From assembly GCA_040902105.1 (NCBI GenBank), contig JBBDXW010000013.1, positions 1-7,852 on the forward strand: a stretch of DNA of 7,852 bases. Direction: 5' to 3'. The notes under the pieces are model-generated. The model saw only the letters and a list, made by a program, of their open reading frames with translations. It was not told the DNA's origin and made no database searches. Shown here in pieces: positions 1-6,104 of the stretch. The translations under genes and the position numbers were made by a program. Positions within the stretch are counted from its first letter, which is position 1. The number at the start of each line of letters is the position of its first letter. The stretch is from IDS-8 sp040902105. Its GTDB lineage: Bacteria; Pseudomonadota; Gammaproteobacteria; Steroidobacterales; Woeseiaceae.

Positions 1-71
1 GATTCGCCCGCTCTCGCGGGCTCCAACAGGGTTTCAACTACGGCTGTTGGAGCCCGCGAACGCGGGCGAAT
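1..71. repeat. REPIN-like element: two REP hairpins in inverted orientation
   Basis: Two 28-nt arms (2-29 and 44-71) are inverted copies of each other with 26 of 28 positions matching, separated by a 14-nt spacer. Each arm is itself a hairpin with a GCCCGC/GCGGGC stem and a short loop, followed by CTCCAACAG. This nested arrangement is the architecture of REPINs, short non-autonomous elements found between genes in many gammaproteobacteria and thought to be moved by RAYT (Y1) transposases. No RAYT gene lies in this window. Related units occur at 5371-5393, 6105-6122 and 7799-7832, and the last one also shares the ACAGGGTTTC tail seen here at 26-35. Confidence 0.8.
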
Positions 72-97
72 TCCGCTCAGGAGAGTCCGTTTACGTT

Positions 98-103
98 TAC
101 AAT
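98..103 (+). promoter_or_regulatory. Possible -10 box for the glycosyltransferase gene
   Basis: TACAAT matches the sigma-70 -10 consensus at five of six positions and sits in a locally AT-rich patch (91-103) within GC-rich DNA. No convincing -35 hexamer lies at the usual distance, so this is tentative. If used, transcription would begin near 110 and leave a leader of about 100 nt before the ATG at 210. The ATG at 102 would then be part of the promoter rather than a start codon. Confidence 0.3.
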
Positions 104-186
104 GGGCTCCTGTGTGCGCGGACCTGAACAACCGCAGTCGCTGGCGCAACCCGACAGCGTAAATCGACCAATGGCGCCGCGATACC

Positions 187-200
187 CCGGCGCAGGCCGG
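187..200. repeat. Small GC hairpin, possibly a second kind of REP unit
   Basis: CCGGC GCAG GCCGG is a perfect 5-bp stem with a 4-nt loop, flanked by CCCC-type runs on both sides. It lies between the first REPIN and the preferred glycosyltransferase start at 210. It differs in sequence from the GCCCGC/GCGGGC units elsewhere in the window. As there is only one copy here, repeat status is a guess. The right flank supplies GGAA at 199-202, a possible weak ribosome binding site for the ATG at 210. Confidence 0.35.
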
Positions 201-209
201 AACCCCCGT

Positions 210-1286
210 ATGGCATCGAAGCCCACGATCGCAGGCGAGCATCAAATCTGCCACATCAACCTGGCAGACGGGTTCCGTGGCGGCGAAAGACAGACCGAGC
301 TGCTGGTCAGGGAACTCGCCGCGAGACGCTGGCGGCAACGCCTGGTAGTGCGCTCCGGAGGTGCGCTCGTGAAGCGTTGCCAGGACATCCCCGGCCTGGA
401 GATAGCCGAAGTGATTCCGCACCCGATTACGGCGGCCGTCGCGGCCAGCGGATGCAGCGTGGTACATGCACATGAAGCAAGAGGCGTCTACTCCGGGTGG
501 CTTTTGCAGCGAATGTCGAAAACACCCTTTGTGCTGACACGCCGCATCGATCATGCAATTAACAGCTCCTTTGCGCGCACCCGCGCTTACCGGGCCGCGA
601 ACCGGGTGATTGCCATATCGTCGTCCGTTGCCCGGACCGTGGAAGCGCACTATTCGGATATCGAATGCGGCATTGTGCCCGACGCCCATGCCGATATGCT
701 GAACGGCCATGCCGCGCATCGCGCAGTTCGGCAAAAACGCAACGGCAGGATGGTCGTCGGGCACATCGGCGAACTCGATCACAGTCACAAGGGCCAGGGT
801 ACGATCATCGAAGCCGCGCGACAGGTAAAGGACTCGCACCCCGACCTGCATTTCGTGCTGGTCGGCAATGGAAAGGACGACCGGAAGTTTCGGCGCACCG
901 CCAAGGGCCTGCGCAACGTTGAATTCGTCGGGTTTGTCGACAACGTCGCCGACTACTTTGCGGCCTTCGACGTGTTCATCTATCCGTCACTGCGCGAAGG
1001 CCTTGGCTCCTCGCTGCTGGATGCGATGTATTTCGGCCTGCCGATCGTGGCCTCGCAAGTCGGCGGCATTCCGGAGATCGTCGAGGATCAGGTGAATGGT
1101 TTGTTGATTCCGCCGGGCAGTCCGGGAGACCTGATCGGCGCGCTGCAACGCGTTATCGACGACGTGAAGCTGCGCGAGGCGATGAGCCGCGAGAACAGGA
1201 ACAAAGCAGCACAGTTCGGCGCCGGCCGCATGGCGTCATCCTATGAAACGATCTATCGTTCGGTCCTGAACGGCGCGTCGCACTGA
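210..1286 (+). CDS. Glycosyltransferase family 4 (GT-B fold)
   Basis: The predicted product has 358 residues and two Rossmann-like halves, as in GT-B enzymes that move a sugar from a nucleotide-sugar donor to an acceptor. The N-terminal half has the glycine-rich GFRGGERQTELL (21-32) and VVHAHEARG (84-92). The C-terminal half, a Glycos_transf_1 domain, runs from VVGHIGELD (182-190) through HFVLVGNG (214-221) to VFIYPSLREGLGSSLLDAM (255-273) and VGGIPEIVEDQVNGLL (284-299). The donor-site EX7E motif appears as E263-x7-D271, a conservative variant. No signal peptide or membrane segment is visible, so the enzyme is probably cytoplasmic or peripheral. LPS or another surface glycan is the likely target, but donor and acceptor cannot be read from the sequence. 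I chose ATG 210 because frames from 102 or 171 add only low-complexity Pro/Arg/Gly sequence translated from a hairpin and a possible promoter. The gene converges on fabI. Confidence 0.85.
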   Translation: MASKPTIAGEHQICHINLADGFRGGERQTELLVRELAARRWRQRLVVRSGGALVKRCQDIPGLEIAEVIPHPITAAVAASGCSVVHAHEARGVYSGWLLQRMSKTPFVLTRRIDHAINSSFARTRAYRAANRVIAISSSVARTVEAHYSDIECGIVPDAHADMLNGHAAHRAVRQKRNGRMVVGHIGELDHSHKGQGTIIEAARQVKDSHPDLHFVLVGNGKDDRKFRRTAKGLRNVEFVGFVDNVADYFAAFDVFIYPSLREGLGSSLLDAMYFGLPIVASQVGGIPEIVEDQVNGLLIPPGSPGDLIGALQRVIDDVKLREAMSRENRNKAAQFGAGRMASSYETIYRSVLNGASH

Positions 1287-1326
1287 TCCACCTCAAACGC
1301 CTGCGGGCGAACTGCCGATTCCGTCG

Positions 1327-2121
1327 CTACCGCTCGTCATCGTCCAGGTGCATGCCGATCGTGTTGTACCCGCCATCGACATAAAGAATCTCGCTCGAAA
1401 TTCCCGCAGCGAGGTCCGAACACAGGAACGCCGCTGCATTGCCCACGTCCTCGGGCGTTACGTTACGCCGTATCGGTGACACTTCCTCGACGTGTGACAG
1501 CATCTTGCGAAAACCGGCGATCCCGGCGGCGGCCAGCGTCTTGATCGGTCCCGCCGAAATGCCGTTGACCCGGATGCCGCGCGGCGCCAGATCGGCCGAC
1601 AGGAAGCGTACATTCGCCTCAAGGCTCGCTTTCGCGAGGCCCATCACGTTGTAGTTCGGCACCGCGCGCACGGCGCCGAGATATGTGAGTGTCAGGATGG
1701 CTGAACTGCGCCCTTCCATCATTGGCAAGGTGGCCTTCGCGAGCGCGGCCAGGCTGTAACTCGAAATGTCGTGGGCAATCCTGAAGCCTTCGCGCGTGAC
1801 GCTTTCGACGTAAGTGCCGGCAAGCTGCTCGCGTGGTGCGAATCCGACCGAGTGCACCAGTACTTCGAGGCCGTCCCAGTCTTTACCCAGCGCCGCCACC
1901 AGCGCATCGATCTCATCGTCCGAGCCGACGTCGAGCGGGTAGGTCATTCTCGAGCCGAGATCCGCCGCCATGCCCTCGACGCGGGGTTTCAGCTTGTCGT
2001 TCTGGTAGGTGAACGCCAGCTCGGCGCCCTCGCGCGCAAACGCCTTTGCAATGCCCCATGCAATCGAACGGTTGCTCGCAAGTCCGACGATCAGCGCACG
2101 CTTGCCTTCCATGAACCCCAT
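1327..2121 (-). CDS. fabI: Enoyl-[acyl-carrier-protein] reductase (NADH), FabI
   Basis: FabI reduces the trans-2-enoyl-ACP double bond with NADH in the last step of each cycle of type II fatty acid synthesis, in the cytosol. The 264-residue product is close to E. coli FabI (262). It has the cofactor-binding GLASNRSIAWGIAKA (13-27), the VHSVGFAP segment (89-96, with G93), TYLGA with the first tyrosine at 147, and the catalytic pair Y157 and K164 in PNYNVMGLAK. The SAGPIKTLAAAGI segment (189-201) and F204 complete the substrate and triclosan-type inhibitor pocket. None of the usual resistance positions I could check (G93, F204) is altered. The frame is open back to 2166, but the ATG at 2121 is preferred. 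It starts exactly as FabI does (MGFMEGKRALIVG), has an AGGGG ribosome binding site 6 nt upstream, and the upstream extension overlaps a promoter. The neighbouring mltD is upstream on the same strand, with a 250-bp spacer. Confidence 0.97.
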   Translation of the reverse strand: MGFMEGKRALIVGLASNRSIAWGIAKAFAREGAELAFTYQNDKLKPRVEGMAADLGSRMTYPLDVGSDDEIDALVAALGKDWDGLEVLVHSVGFAPREQLAGTYVESVTREGFRIAHDISSYSLAALAKATLPMMEGRSSAILTLTYLGAVRAVPNYNVMGLAKASLEANVRFLSADLAPRGIRVNGISAGPIKTLAAAGIAGFRKMLSHVEEVSPIRRNVTPEDVGNAAAFLCSDLAAGISSEILYVDGGYNTIGMHLDDDER

Positions 2122-2127
2122 GTTGTG

Positions 2128-2132
2128 CCCCT
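2128..2132 (-). promoter_or_regulatory. Ribosome binding site of fabI
   Basis: Read on the minus strand, AGGGG lies 6 nt before the ATG at 2121. It decides the start against the longer open frame reaching 2166. Confidence 0.75.
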
Positions 2133-2152
2133 GGCTTTGTGATGTTCGGAGG

Positions 2153-2181
2153 ATTCTAGATTGCACGCCGTTCAGTCACAA
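2153..2181 (-). promoter_or_regulatory. Sigma-70 promoter of fabI
   Basis: On the minus strand, TTGTGA (2181-2176, four of six consensus positions) and TAGAAT (2158-2153, five of six) are separated by exactly 17 bp. Transcription would start near 2146, giving a leader of about 25 nt that contains the AGGGG ribosome binding site. This suggests fabI can be transcribed independently of mltD. Confidence 0.6.
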
Positions 2182-2235
2182 CTGAGAGGATTCGCTGGAA
2201 GTCATACTGAAGGCATCGGACCACAGCCGATCGAC

Positions 2236-2315
2236 GCAGGGGGCACGCCGGGCCTATTCGAGTCGCTCAGACACGGGAAACTCGCTTTGTCGAATACGCC
2301 CGGCGCGCCCCCTGC
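2236..2315. repeat. Long GC-rich inverted repeat (26-bp arms) between mltD and fabI
   Basis: The arms at 2236-2261 and 2290-2315 are reverse complements at 24 of 26 positions. Each begins or ends with GCAGGGGGC/GCCCCCTGC outside and TATTCGA/TCGAATA inside. The 28-nt centre contains ACACGGGAAACTCGC and does not pair with itself. The element lies downstream of mltD and upstream of the fabI promoter. No U-tract follows the stem on either strand, so it is not a canonical intrinsic terminator, though a stem this stable could slow polymerase or protect the mltD mRNA 3' end. It has no sequence relation to the REP units in this window. A miniature mobile element or a large BIME/REPIN-like repeat is the likeliest explanation. 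Confidence 0.75.
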
Positions 2316-2371
2316 TCTGCGCCAGGCGTCATTGGCGGCGTGATGCTCGACGCTGCCGCACCACTGCGTTT

Positions 2372-4012
2372 TCAGCCCGACTGGCGGGTTACGTCGACGT
2401 ACATCGTCAGGGTCTGGCCGGGGCGCAGGATCTTGTTCCTGTCGATGCTGTTCCAGCGTACAAGATCGGAGATCGTGATGCGGAAGCGATTCGCGATTAG
2501 ATAGAGCGAATCGCCGTTTCTTACGGTGTAGCGGAGTTTGCGGGTAGTGTCGTTGCCGGCAGGCGCGGACGTGGGTGCTGTGTCGTTCGTCCACACCACC
2601 AGTTTCTGCCCGACAGACAAAGTATCCCTCGGCGCCATGCCGTTCCATCCGGCGAGTTGTCGCATGCCGACGCCGTAGCGGCGTCCGATCGACCAGAAAC
2701 TTTCTCCGGAACTGACCCGGTGTTCCACGCGATTGCCTTTGTGTTCGCGGTTTTGTGTTTTTGCGAGACGCGCATCCGCGCTCTGGCTGTATTCACTCAA
2801 CGGCTTCGATGCTACCGGCACGGTCAGGTACGCGCCGGCGCGAATCGTGTTGCCGCCGATACCGTTCGCGCCGCGAATCGCCGCAATGGTGGTTCGATAT
2901 TTCCCGGCAATTTCCGAAAGCGTTTCGCCCGGACGAACTTTGTGCCGTTGCCAGCGGACGCGTTCGTCCTCGGGCAAGGCGGCCAGTGCCTCGTTGAACG
3001 CTTCGGAAACGCCGGCCGGCAACACCAGCCGATGCGGGCCCTCCGGATCGGTTGCCCAATGATTGAAGCCCGCATTGAACGCGTAAAGGGTGTCTACATC
3101 GACGCCCGCAAGCTCCGCCGCAAGCGCGAGATCGAGCTGGCCGCCGACGTCGGTTTGCGCAAATTGCTCGGTGTCGAGCAACTCGGGCAGCTCGATGCCG
3201 AATGCCGCGGGGTCGCGCACCAGCTCCACCAGCGCCAGCAGTTTTGGCACATAACTGATTGTTTCTTTTGGAAGTTTTAAGTGCCAGAAATCGGTTGGCA
3301 AACGGCGGTCGCGGTTACGGCGCGCCGCGCGCAGCACGTTACCTTCGCCGGAGTTATAGGACGCAACCGCCAACAGCCAGTCTCCGTCCATCAGGTCGTG
3401 CAGATAGGCCAGGTAGCTCAACGCGCCGTTGGTCGAGTCGACCACGTCGCGTCGCCCGTCGTACCACCAGTTCTGACGGATGCCGAAGCGTTTCGCCGTG
3501 CCCGGAATGATCTGCCAGAGTCCCGCCGCGCGGCCGTGAGAATAAGCGAACGGGTCGTAGGCGCTTTCGACGATCGGCAGCAGTGCAAGCTCGAGGGGCA
3601 GGCCCCGCTTGTCGAGTTCGTCGACGATGTACGGCATGTATCGCTGTGCACGATTGAACACGCGCTCCAGGTATTCCGGATGCCGCACGAACCAGTCCAG
3701 GTGCGCCTGCGTATGGTTGTTCATCGCGGCTTCAATGCTGAATCCCGCGCGCAGTCTTGCGAGCAGGTCACGCGGCTCTTCGGCAGCCGCGGGCTGAAGC
3801 GGTTTGTAATCCTCCAGTTCCAGCCACAGGGTCTGCTGTTGCGTATCCCGTTGATGCGGTTTGCCCGAGCTCCCGGCCGTGCCGGCGACACTCAGCGCGG
3901 GAACATATTCGGCCGAAGCCCCGCCCGGCGGCGTGAATATGAGCAAAAATGTGAGCGAGAGTGTGACGGACCGCACAACCCGGCGCGTGATGTGATCGAT
4001 TGTTTGGCGCAT
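2372..4012 (-). CDS. mltD: Exported lytic transglycosylase with three LysM domains, MltD family
   Basis: This enzyme cuts the MurNAc-GlcNAc bond of peptidoglycan in the periplasm, leaving 1,6-anhydro-muramyl ends. The product has 546 residues. A signal peptide (1-34) has a basic TRRVVR start, a hydrophobic stretch VTLSLTFLLIF and an ASA cleavage site at 32-34. The SLT domain (about 125-235) contains LALLPIVESAYDP with catalytic E149, GRAAGLWQIIPGTAKRFGI (160-178), the NWWYDGRRDVVDST segment and AVASYNSGEGNV (215-226). Three LysM domains, which bind the glycan, span about 355-399, 428-474 and 494-537. E. coli MltD has two LysM domains and is a lipoprotein. This protein has no lipobox and no cysteine at all, so it is predicted to be soluble or murein-bound. 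The frame stays open upstream to about 4690, but that part is antisense to the methyltransferase. The ATG at 4012 opens the signal peptide, although no strong ribosome binding site precedes it. Confidence 0.93.
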   Translation of the reverse strand: MRQTIDHITRRVVRSVTLSLTFLLIFTPPGGASAEYVPALSVAGTAGSSGKPHQRDTQQQTLWLELEDYKPLQPAAAEEPRDLLARLRAGFSIEAAMNNHTQAHLDWFVRHPEYLERVFNRAQRYMPYIVDELDKRGLPLELALLPIVESAYDPFAYSHGRAAGLWQIIPGTAKRFGIRQNWWYDGRRDVVDSTNGALSYLAYLHDLMDGDWLLAVASYNSGEGNVLRAARRNRDRRLPTDFWHLKLPKETISYVPKLLALVELVRDPAAFGIELPELLDTEQFAQTDVGGQLDLALAAELAGVDVDTLYAFNAGFNHWATDPEGPHRLVLPAGVSEAFNEALAALPEDERVRWQRHKVRPGETLSEIAGKYRTTIAAIRGANGIGGNTIRAGAYLTVPVASKPLSEYSQSADARLAKTQNREHKGNRVEHRVSSGESFWSIGRRYGVGMRQLAGWNGMAPRDTLSVGQKLVVWTNDTAPTSAPAGNDTTRKLRYTVRNGDSLYLIANRFRITISDLVRWNSIDRNKILRPGQTLTMYVDVTRQSG

Positions 4013-4018
4013 CGGCGT

Positions 4019-4046
4019 ATCGTACCCGGCAGGATCGCCGCTGCAA
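4019..4046 (-). promoter_or_regulatory. Weak candidate promoter for mltD
   Basis: On the minus strand, TTGCAG (4046-4041) and TACGAT (4024-4019) are 16 bp apart, matching consensus at three and four positions. The -10 box ends only 6 nt before the mltD ATG, so a transcript from here would be nearly leaderless. That would agree with the lack of a ribosome binding site, but the match is weak and chance is possible. Confidence 0.25.
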
Positions 4047-4064
4047 GTATGCGTTTCACATCTA

Positions 4065-4118
4065 GTGTACCCCGTCGTAAATAATCGAGAATCGTCGATT
4101 ATTTGCGACGGGGTGCAC
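4065..4118. repeat. Near-perfect 54-bp palindrome between mltD and the methyltransferase gene
   Basis: Arms at 4065-4088 and 4095-4118 match as reverse complements at 22 of 24 positions around a 6-nt centre (GAATCG). Both mismatches are transitions (T/C) that would still allow G:U pairing in RNA on one strand. The outer part is GC-rich (CCCCGTCG) and the inner part AT-rich (AAATAATCGA). It fills much of the 150-bp divergent spacer, so it would be in or next to the promoter and leader of both genes. It could be a cruciform-forming operator, a terminator-like stem or a MITE-type insertion. No clear target duplication flanks it. Confidence 0.8.
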
Positions 4119-4162
4119 CAGGGTGGTCGGATCGACGTCAAAATGCGGTAAGCTGAACCCCT

Positions 4163-4936
4163 ATGATTCGGAGCAGATCGAGCCAGTCTTTCGCAGCCGT
4201 GCACCGCTGGCTTGGGTCGCCGCTGGGGCGGGCCCTGCAGCAACTGGAGGCGCGCATCGTCGAGGAAGCCTGCGACGGCATTTTCGGCGAGCAGTGCCTG
4301 CAGATCGGGCTGTGGGGCGAGCCGCGGGCGTTCCTCAAGTTCCCGCGCACCCAGCGAACTGCAAGCATTGCCGACCCGGACAACGTCGTCGGAGACGACC
4401 GGCCGAGCGCCTTCGGCCAGCTGCATCTGCTCCCGGTCGCCAGCGACTCGATCGATGCGGTGATTTTGCCGCACACACTTGAATTCAGCGACCGTCCGCA
4501 TGCGATTTTGCGCGAGGTTCAGCGGATTCTGCGCTCGGACGGCTATGTGGTCATCCTGGGCTTCAAGCCCGGTGGACTCTGGGGACTGCGGCGTCTCATC
4601 CCGGGGATCGGCTTGCCTCCCGCCGTCGAGCATCTGGTTTCCGACCGTCAATTGTGCGACTGGCTGCAGTTGCTCGATCTGCGCATCCATCGTTCGGTCC
4701 GGTATTTTTTCCGCTGGCCCTTATCCGGCAACCGCGGCATGAGTTCTCCCGTGTGGGACGGGCGCGGGCGGCGCTGGTGGCCCGAGCTGGCCGCCTGTTA
4801 CATGCTCAAGGCCCAGAAACGGGTGCTGACGCTGACGCCGGTGCGCAAGCCGTGGCTCGTGCGACCCAAGGCGGTGGGTGGCCTGGTGAATCCGACAACC
4901 CGCGTTACCCATATCCACTTTGACCGCAAGAGTTGA
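4163..4936 (+). CDS. Class I SAM-dependent methyltransferase-like protein (YafS-type, Methyltransf_11)
   Basis: The 257-residue cytosolic protein resembles the methyltransferase encoded beside mltD, gloB and rnhA in gammaproteobacteria (E. coli YafS, about 240 residues). The recognisable core is LLPVASDSIDAVILPHTLEFSD (89-110), then HAILREVQRILRSDGYVVILGFKPGGLWGLRRL (113-145), corresponding to strands 4 and 5 and the post-motif region of the type 11 family. Motif I, usually a GxGxG loop that holds SAM, is degenerate here: CLQIGLWGEP (45-54). The family function is unknown to me, and catalytic activity cannot be assumed. The C-terminus is basic (KAQKRVLTLTPVRKP). The start at 4163 has no strong ribosome binding site. 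The stop lies inside the start of rnhA (17-nt overlap), indicating co-transcription and probably translational coupling. The gene is divergent from mltD across the palindromic spacer. Confidence 0.8.
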   Translation: MIRSRSSQSFAAVHRWLGSPLGRALQQLEARIVEEACDGIFGEQCLQIGLWGEPRAFLKFPRTQRTASIADPDNVVGDDRPSAFGQLHLLPVASDSIDAVILPHTLEFSDRPHAILREVQRILRSDGYVVILGFKPGGLWGLRRLIPGIGLPPAVEHLVSDRQLCDWLQLLDLRIHRSVRYFFRWPLSGNRGMSSPVWDGRGRRWWPELAACYMLKAQKRVLTLTPVRKPWLVRPKAVGGLVNPTTRVTHIHFDRKS

Positions 4937-5357
4937 TATTTATACCGACGGGGCCTGCAGGGGGAATCCCGGGCCGGGCGGCTGGGGAGCCGTGCTGGTC
5001 GCCGGAAAGCACCGCAAGGCGCTTTACGGGGGCGAACGGGAAACCACCAACAATCGCATGGAGCTGACCGCGGCCATCGAAGCCTTGCGGGCGCTGAAGG
5101 GGCGGCAAGCCGTGATCCTGCACACGGATTCGAAATACCTCCTCGAGGGCATCAGCAAATGGCTGCCGGGCTGGAAGGCGCGTGGCTGGAAGACGGCAGC
5201 CCGCAAACCCGTGCGGAATCAGGATTTGTGGGAGACGCTGGAAGAGCTTGCAACAAAGCACGACCTGACCTGGAAATGGGTGAAAGGGCATTCGGGGCAT
5301 GCCGGGAATGACGAAGCGGATGCGCTGGCCAATCGGGGGATCGATGAGCTTTTTTGA
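4920..5357 (+). CDS. rnhA: Ribonuclease HI
   Basis: RNase HI cuts the RNA strand of RNA:DNA hybrids, removing R-loops and helping to remove primers. The product has 145 residues (E. coli: 155). It has all active-site residues at E. coli-like positions: D10 in IYTDGACRGNPGPGGWG, E48 in NNRMELTAAIEAL, D70 in LHTDSKYL, H124 in VKGHSG and D134 in NDEADALAN. The basic handle region, with WLPGWKARGWKTAARKPVRNQDLW (81-104), is present. The start codon is TTG at 4920. An in-frame TGA at 4887-4889 rules out anything far upstream, and no ATG or GTG lies between. A start further in would cut into the first catalytic strand. No ribosome binding site is visible. The overlap with the methyltransferase stop suggests translation by re-initiation or coupling. 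dnaQ follows after 36 bp on the same strand. Confidence 0.96.
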   Translation: MTARVDIYTDGACRGNPGPGGWGAVLVAGKHRKALYGGERETTNNRMELTAAIEALRALKGRQAVILHTDSKYLLEGISKWLPGWKARGWKTAARKPVRNQDLWETLEELATKHDLTWKWVKGHSGHAGNDEADALANRGIDELF

Positions 5358-5370
5358 TTGCAGCGGTGGG

Positions 5371-5393
5371 GTCGCCCGCGGGGCGGGCTAACC
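5371..5393. repeat. REP-like hairpin in the rnhA-dnaQ spacer
   Basis: GCCCGC (5374-5379) pairs with GCGGGC (5383-5388) across a GGG loop, with the same GTCGCCCGC start as the other units in the window. The hairpin occupies most of the 36-bp spacer and ends 5 nt before the dnaQ ATG. It covers the only G-rich sequence that could act as a ribosome binding site, so it may influence dnaQ translation. Confidence 0.65.
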
Positions 5394-6092
5394 ATGCGAC
5401 AAATCGTACTGGACACCGAAACCACCGGCCTCTCGGCATTGCAGGGCCACCGCATCATCGAAATCGGCTGCATCGAACTGGTCAACCGGCGCGTCAGCGG
5501 TCGCGAGTATCACCGCTTCATCAATCCGGAGCGCGACATCGACGAAGGTGCCGAGCGCGTCCACGGTATCAGCCGCTCCGACCTGCAGGGACAGCCGCGG
5601 TTCGCGGATATCGCTGACGAACTGCTGGAGTTCATCCGCGGCGCCGAGCTCGTGATCCACAACGCCGAATTCGATGTCGGCTTCCTGGAATACGAACTGA
5701 ACCTGATGAAGCACGCGCAACCGCTCATCAGCGAGCATGCGAGGGTGCTGGATACGCTGACGCTCGCGCGCGAGATCCATCCCGGCCAGCGCAACAGCCT
5801 CGATGCGCTGTGCAAGCGCTACGCGGTCGACAGCTCGAAGCGCGAGGTGCACGGCGCGCTGATCGATGCCGAATTACTCGCGAACGTCTATCTGGCCATG
5901 ACCGGCGGCCAGACGATACTTTTCCTCGATCAGGAACCGTCAGCGGTTGTGCTCACGAACGGCACGGGCGTACCCGTGCGCCGCGACGACCTGAACCTCG
6001 TCGTAGTACGGGCGAGTGTGGAGGAAGAGGCCCTGCATCAGGCGTTCCTCGACAGAATTCAGGCGACAGGCGGTTGTTTGTGGCGTGAGTAG
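5394..6092 (+). CDS. dnaQ: DNA polymerase III epsilon subunit (3'-5' proofreading exonuclease)
   Basis: Epsilon removes misinserted nucleotides within the replicative polymerase core (alpha-epsilon-theta). The 232-residue product has the DEDDh catalytic set: D7 and E9 in LDTETTGL (ExoI), D94 in IHNAEFDVGFLEYEL (ExoII), and H153 and D158 in EVHGALIDAELLANVYLAMTGGQ (ExoIII). Directly after this is QTILFL (173-178), which fits the beta-clamp-binding motif at this place in E. coli epsilon (QTSMAF). The C-terminal tail (about 180-232), which binds alpha in the family, is present. The frame is open from a TTG at 5358, but the ATG at 5394 gives the standard epsilon N-terminus MRQIVLDTETTG and the extension is translated REP sequence. 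In E. coli rnhA and dnaQ are divergent. Here they are in the same direction and probably in one transcription unit with the methyltransferase gene. Confidence 0.96.
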   Translation: MRQIVLDTETTGLSALQGHRIIEIGCIELVNRRVSGREYHRFINPERDIDEGAERVHGISRSDLQGQPRFADIADELLEFIRGAELVIHNAEFDVGFLEYELNLMKHAQPLISEHARVLDTLTLAREIHPGQRNSLDALCKRYAVDSSKREVHGALIDAELLANVYLAMTGGQTILFLDQEPSAVVLTNGTGVPVRRDDLNLVVVRASVEEEALHQAFLDRIQATGGCLWRE

Positions 6093-6104
6093 AATCGTTG
6101 CGGT

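Noticed and set aside
1..71. Reading the repeated hairpins as a CRISPR array
   Set aside because: The repeats are inverted and dispersed over kilobases, with no regular spacers and no cas genes.
1287..1326. Small stem CGCC TGCG GGCG between the convergent glycosyltransferase and fabI genes as a bidirectional terminator
   Set aside because: A 4-bp stem without a T-tract is too weak to call.
2236..2315. Reading the long inverted repeat as an intrinsic terminator of mltD
   Set aside because: No T-rich tract follows the stem on the minus strand, and the loop is long (28 nt). A weaker role in RNA stability remains possible.
2657..4084. Two long open frames (207 and 267 codons) on the plus strand opposite mltD
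   Set aside because: They lie fully antisense to a gene with clear domains, have no recognisable motifs and an Arg/Val-rich composition typical of GC-rich shadow frames.
4013..4690. Upstream extension of the mltD frame (about 226 codons)
   Set aside because: It is antisense to the methyltransferase and precedes a clear signal peptide starting at 4012, so it is an accidental open frame.
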